DNA of 33,769 nt from Occallatibacter sp. (GTDB lineage Bacteria > Acidobacteriota > Terriglobia > Terriglobales > Acidobacteriaceae): the NCBI GenBank assembly GCA_017883405.1, contig JADGNO010000176.1, positions 1 to 33,769 on the forward strand, read 5' to 3'. The stretch's first letter is position 1. Every line of letters starts with the position of its first letter. The notes below the pieces were generated by a model. The model saw only the letters and a program-made list of their open reading frames with translations. It was not told the origin of the DNA and did not search any database. Shown here in pieces: positions 9,083-18,260 of the stretch. A program made the position numbers and the translations under genes.

Positions 9083-10102
9083 ATGGCACTCCAACCAGCA
9101 GAATCCGCGCACGGTGTTGAATCCATCCCCGTCGTGCTCAACGGTCGTACCCTCGAAGCGAATCGGCGCATCCCGCTCAATATCGATTGGGTTGACCAGG
9201 TCCGGGTCAACACCAGCGCTGTCGAGCGCCGCGCCGCAACTCACGTTACGCGCCGCACGGTTAAGAAGGACAACCAGGCTGCGTGGCTGTTGCGCGCCAT
9301 CGCCTGCATGGACCTGACGACACTCAGCGGCGACGACACACCCGATCGCGTGCGACGCCTGTGCGCCAAAGCGCGCAACCCGCTGCAGCGCCACATTGTC
9401 GAGGGCCTCGGCATTCAGGATCTGCATCTGCACGTTGGCGCTGTCTGCGTTTATCACGCCTTTGTTGAAACCGCGGTCAAAGCGCTTGAAGGCTCCGGCA
9501 TTCCCGTTGCCGCTGTTTCCGCCGGTTTTCCGCATGGGCTTTCTCCGCTTGCCGAGCGCGTAGACGAGATTCATCGCTCCGTTGAAGCTGGAGCATCCGA
9601 GATCGACATCGTGATTACACGCGCGCATGTTTTCAATGGCGATTGGCAGGCGCTCTACGACGAGATCGCGGCATTCAAAGAAGCCTGTGGACCGCACGCG
9701 CATTTGAAAACCATTCTCGGCACTGGCGATCTAATGACGCTGCGCAATGTGGCTCGTGCAAGCTGGGTGGCCATGATGGCCGGCGCTGACTTCATCAAAA
9801 CCTCCACCGGCAAAGAATCTGTGAACGCCACACTGCCCGTGTCGCTGGTGATGGTGCGCTGTCTTCGCGATTACGCCGAGCGCACCGGCATGGCCGTGGG
9901 CTTCAAACCTGCCGGCGGCATTCGCACGGCAAAGCAATCGCTTGACTGGCTTTCGCTGATGAAAGAAGAACTCGGCCGCCCATGGCTAGAGCCTTCATTG
10001 TTTCGCTTTGGCGCCAGCGGCATGCTCGGCGATATCGAGCGCCAGCTTGAGCATTATTTAACCGGCCGCTACTCGGCCACCTATCGTCATCCGATCGCGT
10101 AA
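9083..10102 (+). CDS. deoC: Deoxyribose-phosphate aldolase, long eukaryote-like type
   Basis: Start at 9083 preceded by a GGAGACA-like RBS; 'RRTVKKDNQAAWLLRAIACMDLTTLSGDDT', catalytic 'ADFIKTSTGKESVNAT' and 'GFKPAGGIRT'. Confidence 0.93.
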   Translation: MALQPAESAHGVESIPVVLNGRTLEANRRIPLNIDWVDQVRVNTSAVERRAATHVTRRTVKKDNQAAWLLRAIACMDLTTLSGDDTPDRVRRLCAKARNPLQRHIVEGLGIQDLHLHVGAVCVYHAFVETAVKALEGSGIPVAAVSAGFPHGLSPLAERVDEIHRSVEAGASEIDIVITRAHVFNGDWQALYDEIAAFKEACGPHAHLKTILGTGDLMTLRNVARASWVAMMAGADFIKTSTGKESVNATLPVSLVMVRCLRDYAERTGMAVGFKPAGGIRTAKQSLDWLSLMKEELGRPWLEPSLFRFGASGMLGDIERQLEHYLTGRYSATYRHPIA

Positions 10103-10151
10103 AGACCATCGGAGTTTGTCTCCGGTGTTTTGAAGTTCAGAAGGAAGCGCA

Positions 10152-12536
10152 ATGAGCATCGTGGAAAAGTTCTACAGCATGGAATACGGAGTCGCGCCGG
10201 AAGATCCTAAAGAAGCGTTGCAATGGCTCGATCGTCATCATCGCCGCTTCAATGAGTTCATTGGCGGCGGGTGGGTTGCGCCTGCGAGCGGCGAATACAT
10301 GACCACCAGCGATCCCTCCACGGGTGAGACCATCGCTGAAGTTGCTAAGGGCAACATCGACGATATGAATGCTGCCGTTGCCGCTGCGCGCAAAGCCCTG
10401 CCCGTTTGGCAGGCCCTGAGCGGACATGAACGCGCGCGCTATCTCTACGCGCTGGCGCGGCTGGTGCAGAAGCACGCCCGCCGTCTTGCCGTACTAGAAA
10501 CCATGGATAACGGCAAACCGATCCGCGAGAGCCGTGACATTGATATTCCTCTGGTCGCGCGCCACTTTTATCATCACGCCGGCTGGGCGCAGCTTCTTGA
10601 ATCCGAATTTCCCAACTACCAGGCATGCGGCGTCGTCGGCCAGATTATCCCTTGGAACTTTCCACTGATGATGTTTGCGTGGAAGGTAGCTCCGGCACTT
10701 GCGGCGGGCAACACCGTGGTTATCAAGCCTGCAAAGTACACGCCACTCACCGCTCTCGCGTTTGCTGAGCTTGCCATGGAAGCTGGCTTGCCCCTTGGCG
10801 TGCTCAACGTGCTTACCTGCGATGCGAAAACCGGTCAGGCTCTCGTCGAGCATCCCGGCGTGGATAAAGTCGCGTTCACCGGATCCACCGAGGTGGGCCG
10901 CGTCATTCGCAAGGCCACTGCGAATTCGACCAAGAAGCTCTCACTGGAACTTGGCGGCAAATCGCCCTTCGTTGTCTTCGACGATGCCGATATCGATTCC
11001 GCCGTCGAAGGTTTGGTGGATGCAATCTGGTTTAACCAGGGACAAGTTTGCTGCGCCGGCTCGCGGTTGCTGGTGCAGGAGCGGGTGGCGGAAACGCTTT
11101 ACACGCGCCTGCGCGCCCGCATGGAAACGCTGCGCGTTGGACTGCCGCTCGACAAGTCCATCGACATCGGCGCTATTGTCTCGCCGGTGCAGCTTGAAAC
11201 CATTCGCAAGATGGTGGATGCGGGCGTAGCCGAAGGCGCGCGCTGCTGGCAGCCGAGCCATCCAATGCCGGAGAAGGGCAGCTACTACCCACCAACGCTG
11301 CTTACCGATGTGCATCCTGCGGCGACCGTTGTGCAGGAAGAAATCTTCGGGCCAGTACTGGTCGGCATGACGTTTCGCACGCCGGCTGAAGCAGCCGAGC
11401 TTGCCAACAATACTGTTTATGGCCTGGCCGCCAGCGTGTGGAGCGAGAACATCAATGTTGCGCTCGATCTTGCTTCGCGCATAAAGGCTGGCGTGGTGTG
11501 GGTAAACTGCACCAATCAGTTTGACGCAGCCTGCGGTTTCGGCGGATATCGCGAGTCCGGTTATGGCCGCGAAGGTGGACGCGAAGGCATACTCGAATAT
11601 CTGACGCCAAAATGGCTGCACACCCTCTCCCCAACAGCAGAATCTCCGGCGGCGAATCCAGTTCACGACGAAGAAGAATTCTTTCTGCCAGAAGGTTCGC
11701 CGATTGATCGCACGGTTAAGATGTACATTGGCGGCAAGCAGGCGCGACCTGACTCCGGCTACTCTTACCCGATTTACGGCAGCAATGGCGAGCTGATTGG
11801 CGAAGCGCCGCTCGGCAATCGCAAAGACATTCGCAACGCGGTGGAGGCAGCACGCGGCGCGTCGAGCTGGGCAAAGATCAGCGCCCATGGCCGAGCGCAG
11901 GTGATCTACTACATCGCCGAAAACATGATTCAGCGCCGCGACGAAATTGTTGCTCGACTGGCGCGCGTGGTCGGCGAAGATCAGGCGGCAGCCGAGGTGG
12001 ATCTTTCAGTTCAGCGCATTTTCAGTTACGGTGCCTGGGCCGACAAGTACGAAGGCATCGTGCACCATCCTCCCGGCCGCAACATTACGATTGCCATGCC
12101 GGAGCCGGTTGGCGTCATCGGTATTCTGGCTCCGACGCAGGCTCCGCTGCTCGGGCTGCTCTCGCTTATTCTTCCGGCCATTTGTGTCGGCAATGCTGTT
12201 GTTGCAGTGCCTTCAGAAAGCTATCCGCTCATCATCGGCGATCTCTACCAGATTCTCGAGACGAGCGATGTGCCGAGCGGCGTAGTGAACCTTGTTGCCG
12301 GGCGCCCCGCGGAGCTGGCCAAGACGCTTGCCGAACACGACGGCATTGAGTCGATCTGGTGTTTCCGCAGCAACCAGGAAGCCGACGCGGTACGCGCTGC
12401 TTCAATCGGCAATATGAAGCAGGTATGGACCAACGACGGTCACGAGTACGACTGGTTCAGCCAGCAGGCGGAAGGACGCTGGTTCTTGCAGCACGCCACG
12501 CAGGTGAAGAACATCTGGGTTCCTTACGGCGAATGA
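10152..12536 (+). CDS. Double-domain aldehyde dehydrogenase, ALDH16-like
   Basis: N-terminal domain complete ('IIPWNFPLMMFAWKVAPALAAGN', 'VAFTGSTEVG', 'LELGGKSPFVVFDDAD', 'FNQGQVCCAGSR'); C-terminal second ALDH-like region lacks the catalytic Cys/Glu motifs. Confidence 0.88.
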   Translation: MSIVEKFYSMEYGVAPEDPKEALQWLDRHHRRFNEFIGGGWVAPASGEYMTTSDPSTGETIAEVAKGNIDDMNAAVAAARKALPVWQALSGHERARYLYALARLVQKHARRLAVLETMDNGKPIRESRDIDIPLVARHFYHHAGWAQLLESEFPNYQACGVVGQIIPWNFPLMMFAWKVAPALAAGNTVVIKPAKYTPLTALAFAELAMEAGLPLGVLNVLTCDAKTGQALVEHPGVDKVAFTGSTEVGRVIRKATANSTKKLSLELGGKSPFVVFDDADIDSAVEGLVDAIWFNQGQVCCAGSRLLVQERVAETLYTRLRARMETLRVGLPLDKSIDIGAIVSPVQLETIRKMVDAGVAEGARCWQPSHPMPEKGSYYPPTLLTDVHPAATVVQEEIFGPVLVGMTFRTPAEAAELANNTVYGLAASVWSENINVALDLASRIKAGVVWVNCTNQFDAACGFGGYRESGYGREGGREGILEYLTPKWLHTLSPTAESPAANPVHDEEEFFLPEGSPIDRTVKMYIGGKQARPDSGYSYPIYGSNGELIGEAPLGNRKDIRNAVEAARGASSWAKISAHGRAQVIYYIAENMIQRRDEIVARLARVVGEDQAAAEVDLSVQRIFSYGAWADKYEGIVHHPPGRNITIAMPEPVGVIGILAPTQAPLLGLLSLILPAICVGNAVVAVPSESYPLIIGDLYQILETSDVPSGVVNLVAGRPAELAKTLAEHDGIESIWCFRSNQEADAVRAASIGNMKQVWTNDGHEYDWFSQQAEGRWFLQHATQVKNIWVPYGE

Positions 12537-12662
12537 GGCTGCGGAATACTGCATTTGCAATAGGTCATTTCCGCCTGGAATGGCTACAAAACACATTGAT
12601 AACGAACGGCTCGCCTTAATCGATGCGTGCTGAAAACGGCTGGCTGATCCCGGAATCTTGGT

Positions 12663-13772
12663 TCAGTTTGGCGCAACGCCGGTCGGTGGCTGCACCTGTT
12701 TGTAGCCGGCGGGGACTTCGAAGTGCGAGGGATCGACTGGCGCTGACGAAAAATTGGATGTGGTGATTTGAGTCTCCATCAGGATGGCGCTGGTGGGTTG
12801 CGCCTGAGCGGACGAGTTCCCGTCCTGATCGGCACTATGGTCGGAAGAATCGCTTTTCTTTTTCCCGAAGCCGCCGAAGTGGGGGAGCATGGAACCCATT
12901 GCGGACTTTGCAATCTGACCGGAGCTCGGAGCTGCAGGGCTTGCGTCAGCAGGCAGTGGCGCCTCTGAAGCGGCGGGCAGAGGCTGCCCGTTGACAGTGG
13001 TTCCCATGCGCATGACTTGCATGATGGGAACACCTTTGAGTTTTTGCATCTCGCCGGCCATGTCGTTGAGTGCCTGGCCCGCGCCGGGATTCTGAGAGAG
13101 CATCTTGCTGAAGTCGAAGCCGAGGCCGATGGAGGCGTCGGACATCTTGACGGCAAAACGTTTGTAAAAATCGCGCACCTGGTCATAGCCGGGGACTGAA
13201 GGCACCATCCACATGTCGTTAGTGATTGCCATGCTTCCGGACTGCTGTGACTTCGTATCGGTTGCGTTCATCATGAGCGTCATAATCGCTTCGCTGCTCG
13301 AAAGGCCGCTGACTTCCTTTTGTGCGCCGGTGTTGCGAACCTTGACGTCGAAGCTCATTTTGACGTTTTGCGCGTCAGGATTGGCGGCGGGTTGCGGTTG
13401 CTGCTTGGCGGCCTGCTGCTGCATCTGCGCGCGTGCGTTTTCCATGGCCTGCTTCATTTGTGCGAAGGTCGTGACGGTGTAGGTCTTTTTGGCTACGTCA
13501 ACATGCGTGACGGTTTCCTTGTCCAAATCAATGATCTCGATGCTATCGGCTGAGACGTTGGCGAGGCGATTGTCTTTGAGGTAGATTGTGGAGACGACGG
13601 GGTCGCCGATATGGCGGGCCTGTGAGCTGAAGACGCCGACGGTCTTCATCATTTTGAGGAGCGAACCACCGGTGATTTGGGTGGTTTGCTGATAGGTGTA
13701 ATCGCTGGCATGGAGCGTTGCGGGCAGGAGTAGGCCGAGCGAGAGAATTGTGTACTGCAGGCGGGGAAGCAT
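12663..13772 (-). CDS. Secreted hypothetical protein
   Basis: Start at 13772 with GGAGG RBS; signal peptide 'MLPRLQYTILSLGLLLPATLHAS'. Confidence 0.72.
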   Translation of the reverse strand: MLPRLQYTILSLGLLLPATLHASDYTYQQTTQITGGSLLKMMKTVGVFSSQARHIGDPVVSTIYLKDNRLANVSADSIEIIDLDKETVTHVDVAKKTYTVTTFAQMKQAMENARAQMQQQAAKQQPQPAANPDAQNVKMSFDVKVRNTGAQKEVSGLSSSEAIMTLMMNATDTKSQQSGSMAITNDMWMVPSVPGYDQVRDFYKRFAVKMSDASIGLGFDFSKMLSQNPGAGQALNDMAGEMQKLKGVPIMQVMRMGTTVNGQPLPAASEAPLPADASPAAPSSGQIAKSAMGSMLPHFGGFGKKKSDSSDHSADQDGNSSAQAQPTSAILMETQITTSNFSSAPVDPSHFEVPAGYKQVQPPTGVAPN

Positions 13773-13895
13773 GGGGGAACCTCCAAAAGGGGGAATGCGA
13801 ATGCAGATTGAAGGGCAACCCGACACAGTATCGAGTTGCACGAAGTCTACGCACAGTTATAGTGCGCGTCAATGGCATTGCGTTACAGGATTGTT

Positions 13896-14372
13896 TTAGC
13901 GGCAGGATGCCGGCGTTTTTGTGCCGTTTACTACGACCCAGCCGTTATCGGCGGTTCGGTGCGTTGAGCAGTGGACGTCGTGGATGCCGGCTGCCCATCC
14001 GCCGCCGCTGATATAGCCCTGCCCGTAAGCGAAGACCTGCTCACCGCGTGTCGCGCTCACAGCTCCATCCAGAGAGTCGTTGATCGCAATCTGCACGCGC
14101 ACGATGTTGCCCTGGGGAAGTTGGGCGTCTACGGTAATGATGTGGTGACTGCCATGGCGGCCGCCACTGTTCACGCGGGTTCCTTCGGCGGTTCCGCAGA
14201 CCATCACGTTTTCAACGTAACTGCGCGACTGATCGTTGATCATCTGCTGCAGCTTCGCATTCACTTGCGGGCTGCAGGAGCGGGGAACCGGTACGTCGTG
14301 ACCTTGTGCAAAAGACGGAATCGCGATAGAGACGCAGAATGCAACAGCCAAGGATGCGAGTGAGTTTCTCAC
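13896..14372 (-). CDS. Secreted hypothetical protein, predicted GTG start
   Basis: AAGGAG-TACCAAC-GTG at 14372 followed by signal peptide (V/M)RNSLASLAVAFCVSIAIPSFAQG; an ATG at 14435 opens the longer ORF but lacks an obvious signal-peptide layout. Confidence 0.6.
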   Translation of the reverse strand: MRNSLASLAVAFCVSIAIPSFAQGHDVPVPRSCSPQVNAKLQQMINDQSRSYVENVMVCGTAEGTRVNSGGRHGSHHIITVDAQLPQGNIVRVQIAINDSLDGAVSATRGEQVFAYGQGYISGGGWAAGIHDVHCSTHRTADNGWVVVNGTKTPASCR

Positions 14373-14557
14373 GTTGGTACTCCTTTTCTTCGCTGCGGCG
14401 GAATCTTGCCGACTTGATGAGAATGATATTCGCATTACCGTAACCTGAGTCCCGGTTGGTGCGGCGGTTGAATTTTTAATCGGACTGTCTTTTTTTTGCT
14501 TGACTACGTGGATTCATCAAAGGAATGATCAGTTTCACAACGGAAGAGGAGGTAATT

Positions 14558-14740
14558 ATGGGAATTCTTGAAGAGGCAGCCGGAGCGTTTGCTGCGGTAG
14601 AAGGCGTGAAGAAACTTGACCCCAATGCAGGAATCATCACAGAAGGCGTTGCGGCCATTGCCGGTTTCGAAGGCACGAAGGAAATTACCAACCTGATTGA
14701 AGAGAAGAAAGACGAAGAGAAACCAGATTCGCAAGGCTAG
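14558..14740 (+). CDS. Small (60 aa) hypothetical protein
   Basis: Strong RBS GAGGAGGTAATT-ATG; product MGILEEAAGAFAAVEGVKKLDPNAGIITEGVAAIAGFEGTKEITNLIEEKKDEEKPDSQG. Confidence 0.6.
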   Translation: MGILEEAAGAFAAVEGVKKLDPNAGIITEGVAAIAGFEGTKEITNLIEEKKDEEKPDSQG

Positions 14741-14944
14741 TTGGTCAATCGACCAGTCCTAAACAGGGGCGCATTACAGTTGCCTAAGCCTGAAATCCCC
14801 CTTACTGAAATGGCTAGATCGATGAGATCCGGCCGTTTTACTTTCAAATCCTGACGCCCAAGGTGGAGATTCAGGATGATTTTGCTGGTGTTTGGCGGCG
14901 TATTACTCCCAGTGGCAATGCTGCCCTTGCTCAGTTAGTAGAGG

Positions 14945-16042
14945 TTATTGGGCAGGTTCGAGCGTTAGTTTTTGCACTCGCCAATTAAGCAGTTCGGCGG
15001 CGTACAGAACATTCTCTGAAGGACATGCCAGCTCGTGAATCCAACCAAACTGGCCCGGCCTGTGGCCGACGACGCCAAGGGCGCCAAGCACTTTGCCATC
15101 GAGATCGAGCTTGTAAATGCGCCCCGGATAACTGTCCGATACAAAGAGCACCTGGTGTGGTCCGGGCGAAATGCAAATGGCCCATGGAGAGCCATTGGAC
15201 ATGGTTTTGTTCAGTGGTGCAGGCGCCTCGGAGGTTGCCGGGACTTCAGCGGGGGCGTTTCCCATCCATGGGCGAATTTTGTGATCGTACGGCACGTTGA
15301 TGTGAATCTCGCGCAGGTATTTGCCGTCGCCGTCGAATACCTGGATGCGTCCGTTGCCGCGGTCGGCCACGTACACGTTGCCGGCCTGATCGGTGGCAAT
15401 GCTGTGCGGCGTATTGAACTGGCCTGGGCCGCTGCCAGGCTGACCCCATGACTTGATCCAGTTGCCATCCTTATCGACTTTGGCGATTCGCGAATTGATA
15501 TAGCCATCGCTGATGAAGGTATTGCCCGCCGAGTCCCAGGCCATGTCTGTAACCTGGCGGAACTCTCCATCGATTGGGGGCAGAGGCGGCCTGGGGTGCT
15601 TCAACGGACCGGTGCCTTCGTCGGAAGCCTCCTGCTTGCGACCGAAAACCATGATCACCCGACCTTCGGGGCTGAACTTGATGACCATGTCCGAACCCTT
15701 GTCCGCGACCCAGATGTTGTCTTCCTTGTCCACCTTGACAGCATGCGCATAGCTCCATGCATAGAGGTGGCGGCCAATTTCGCGAACGTAATTTCCTTGA
15801 GCGTCAAACTCGAGCAACTGCGCCGCAGCCGCGCCATAGGCTGGGCCCGTTGTGCCGCCACGCGAAAAGACGAACACGTGGCCCTTCGAATTAACTGCTA
15901 CACCGGCCGCCTCTCCGAAAAAGACATCGGGCGGCAGCTTGAAGAAATTAGTCTGTGCCTTGAAGTGGATTTCAGGTACGGACTGCTGAGCCAACAAAGG
16001 AATGGGCAGGCAAAGAGCCAGCACCAATGCGAAACATTTCAT
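14945..16042 (-). CDS. Exported NHL-repeat (beta-propeller) protein
   Basis: Repeated 'I(W)VAD.G...I.KF.P.G' / 'NVYVADRGNGRIQVFDGDGKYLREI' units; signal peptide MKCFALVLALCLPIPLLAQQ; AGGAG 7 nt before ATG at 16042. Confidence 0.85.
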   Translation of the reverse strand: MKCFALVLALCLPIPLLAQQSVPEIHFKAQTNFFKLPPDVFFGEAAGVAVNSKGHVFVFSRGGTTGPAYGAAAAQLLEFDAQGNYVREIGRHLYAWSYAHAVKVDKEDNIWVADKGSDMVIKFSPEGRVIMVFGRKQEASDEGTGPLKHPRPPLPPIDGEFRQVTDMAWDSAGNTFISDGYINSRIAKVDKDGNWIKSWGQPGSGPGQFNTPHSIATDQAGNVYVADRGNGRIQVFDGDGKYLREIHINVPYDHKIRPWMGNAPAEVPATSEAPAPLNKTMSNGSPWAICISPGPHQVLFVSDSYPGRIYKLDLDGKVLGALGVVGHRPGQFGWIHELACPSENVLYAAELLNWRVQKLTLEPAQ

Positions 16043-16077
16043 TCTTTTACTCCTGGTAAACGAGGCTTCGATAGTCG

Positions 16078-17457
16078 TCATTTTTCCGGAGCCTTGTCAA
16101 ACGGTTGTTTCACTGTGATCCTCGGCCGGTTTTCTACCTGCAGCTGTTTTGAAACTGCTTCGACTTCGCGGAAGACGCGCAGCAGATTGCCGCCGAGTAT
16201 TTTGCGGCAGTCCTCTGCCGAGTAGCCGCGTTCGATGAGCGCTGCTGTGATCTTGGGGAAGTCTGCCGGCGAGTCGATGCCTTGCGGCAGTTGGCCGCTG
16301 ACTCCGTCGAAGTCGGAACCGAGGCCTACGTGATCGACACCTGCAACCTTGGCGATGTGGTCGATGTGGTCGATCAGCGCAGAGAGCGGGGGCCGCGGAA
16401 TTCTATCGGCAAACGAGCGCTGCACCTTTTCAACTTCCGCCGCGCTTGCAACGCGGCCTTCCGCTTTGGCCTTGTCATTTAACTCCTGAACGGCTTTGTC
16501 CATCTCCGGGCCGATCGCTTTTTGGGCGTTGCGGTAATCCTGTGAGACGAAGCCGGAGTAGAAATTGACCTGCACGACGCCGCCCTTCGAGTCAGGACCG
16601 CCGGAGTTGGCGATGGCGCGCAACATATCGTCCGTCATGTTGCGCGGAGAGTCGCAGAGAGCGCGTGCGCCGGAGTGGGAGGCGATGACCGGTGCGCGCG
16701 TGATGATCAGTGTCCTGAAAAACGTTTTGTCGGAGACGTGTGACACATCCACCATCATGCCGAGGCGATTCATCTCGTACACCACGTCTTTGCCGAATTC
16801 GCTCAGGCCTTCTTTCGTGTGTGCGATGTTCGGATCGTTGAAGTCGCCAGAACTGTCGGCCCAGCCATTGGAGTTGGCCCAGGTGAGGGTCATGTAGCGC
16901 ACGCCGAGGGCATAGTACTGACGCAAAGGTCCAATCGAATCCTCGATGGAATGGCCGCCCTCAAGACCTATCAAAATGGACAGTTTGTGTTCGCTATGGG
17001 CGCGCGCAATTCCGTCGGCGGTGGTAACAAATTCCACATCTCGCGGGTGTTTCGCGACCTGCTGTTTGACGGCGTCGATGAGTTCGAGAGTCCGTCGCGC
17101 ATATTGGCCTTTGTACCTGTCCGGTTCCACCCAGATGGAGAAGAACTCGGCGGCAAGATTTCCCTTGCGGGCGGAGTCAAGGTTGAAGTTGCCACCTTTC
17201 AGCGGGTCGGCAAGGTCGAAATGCTCTTCGAGAAAGCGCTGCGGCGTGTCAGCGTGGGTATCGATTACGATGGCCGATTGCTGGACGGCGGCGGGCGAAA
17301 GTTTTGCCTTTGGAGTCATGGTGTGTGCCAGCCTCGCGGGAGATGGGATGGCTGCCGGCGCGGTTTGGGCCGACATGGAAATTGCCCCGGACGAGCCCGA
17401 GAGCAGCACGGTGGCGGTAGTCGCAAGCAGGGAGGGTAAGCCGTGTAGCCGCATCAT
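16078..17457 (-). CDS. Membrane dipeptidase (peptidase M19)
   Basis: 'VIDTHADTPQRFLEEHFDLADP', 'ILIGLEGGHSIED', 'MVDVSHVSDKTFF', 'APVIASHSGARALCDSPRNMTDD', 'HVGLGSDFDGV'. Start uncertain (ORF opens at 17502). Confidence 0.93.
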   Translation of the reverse strand: MMRLHGLPSLLATTATVLLSGSSGAISMSAQTAPAAIPSPARLAHTMTPKAKLSPAAVQQSAIVIDTHADTPQRFLEEHFDLADPLKGGNFNLDSARKGNLAAEFFSIWVEPDRYKGQYARRTLELIDAVKQQVAKHPRDVEFVTTADGIARAHSEHKLSILIGLEGGHSIEDSIGPLRQYYALGVRYMTLTWANSNGWADSSGDFNDPNIAHTKEGLSEFGKDVVYEMNRLGMMVDVSHVSDKTFFRTLIITRAPVIASHSGARALCDSPRNMTDDMLRAIANSGGPDSKGGVVQVNFYSGFVSQDYRNAQKAIGPEMDKAVQELNDKAKAEGRVASAAEVEKVQRSFADRIPRPPLSALIDHIDHIAKVAGVDHVGLGSDFDGVSGQLPQGIDSPADFPKITAALIERGYSAEDCRKILGGNLLRVFREVEAVSKQLQVENRPRITVKQPFDKAPEK

Positions 17458-17557
17458 CTTGCCTGTGAGTGTATACCTGTTTCCGGGGGCTAAAAGCCAC
17501 ATTCCGCGCCGGGCATGCGACCCTCATCGTTTGCTATACTTGTATGGTTCACCTTGT

Positions 17558-17642
17558 GCGGAGGTGGCGAAATTGGCAGACGCACTAGCTTGAGGTGCTA
17601 GCGCCGCAAGGCATAGGGGTTCAAGTCCCCTCCTCCGCACCA
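17558..17642 (+). tRNA. tRNA-Leu (anticodon GAG), CCA encoded
   Basis: Acceptor GCGGAGG/CCTCCGC, anticodon arm CTAGC-TTGAGGT-GCTAG, T-arm GGGGTTCAAGTCCCC, long class II variable region, 3' ACCA. Confidence 0.97.
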
Positions 17643-17688
17643 TCCGATATTGAGTCCGGGACGCCGGGCAGACTTGGAACGCTTCGCA

Positions 17689-17991
17689 ATGCAGATTCTT
17701 TTCTATGTTTTCATCGTGATCCACCTGATCGTGTGTTTCTTCCTGATCGGTGTCGTCCTCATCCAGCAGGGACGCTCGGCGGATCTCGCGGGCGCCTTCG
17801 GCGGACAGGGTTCTCAGACGGCGTTTGGGCCGCGCGCGGCTGCCAATGTGCTTACGCGCCTTACCACCTGGTCGGCTGTGCTCTTCATGTGCACCTCGCT
17901 TGCTCTGGTTATCCTTTACAACCGTGCCAGCGGTTCCCACTCGGTACTTGAAAACGCCAAGCCTGCGCCCATCAGCACGCCTGCCAAGTAA
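17689..17991 (+). CDS. secG: Preprotein translocase subunit SecG
   Basis: MQILFYVFIVIHLIVCFFLIGVVLIQQGRSADLAGAFGGQGSQTAFGPRAAANVLTRLTTWSAVLF: canonical SecG 'LLQQG(K/R)...FGG..SQT.FG' pattern. Confidence 0.95.
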   Translation: MQILFYVFIVIHLIVCFFLIGVVLIQQGRSADLAGAFGGQGSQTAFGPRAAANVLTRLTTWSAVLFMCTSLALVILYNRASGSHSVLENAKPAPISTPAK

Positions 17992-18027
17992 GGCAGAAAC
18001 AACCGTACCAAGCGAGGATTCAAGCCC

Positions 18028-18210
18028 ATGCCGCTTTCCGGAGAAGCCATCCGCCTGATGAACTACATTGACGACACAGCGGTAACGCTGCGCCGCGTCC
18101 TCGCTACCATACCTGTGCTGACGCCTGAAGAGCGGGCGCGGGTTGCAGAGCACCTTAAGGAAGTTCGGCCCAACGCGGAAGACGTTGCCAAGGCGCTTGC
18201 GGCCAAGTAA
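18028..18210 (+). CDS. Small (60 aa) hypothetical protein
   Basis: Co-directional with secG, 36 bp after its stop; charged helical protein MPLSGEAIRLMNYIDDTAVTLRRVLATIPVLTPEERARVAEHLKEVRPNAEDVAKALAAK. Confidence 0.55.
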   Translation: MPLSGEAIRLMNYIDDTAVTLRRVLATIPVLTPEERARVAEHLKEVRPNAEDVAKALAAK

Positions 18211-18260
18211 TACCTGACCCACTTCTAGTTGAGTGAAGTTGGCAGCGGAAAGTTTTCGCG

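Noticed and set aside
9005-9703. 232-aa minus-strand ORF
   Set aside because: Antisense to deoC; no RBS or motif.
10941-11888. 315-aa ORF on the minus strand
   Set aside because: Antisense shadow of the confident ALDH gene; Arg/Ala/His-rich translation without recognisable motifs.
16042-16081. ATGA overlap between the M19 peptidase stop and the NHL-protein ORF start at 16081
   Set aside because: The better start is ATG at 16042 (AGGAG at 7 nt, immediately followed by a signal peptide), so translational coupling by overlap is not supported.
17524-18222. 232-aa minus-strand ORF
   Set aside because: Runs antisense through tRNA-Leu and secG; composition is a typical shadow ORF in GC-rich DNA.
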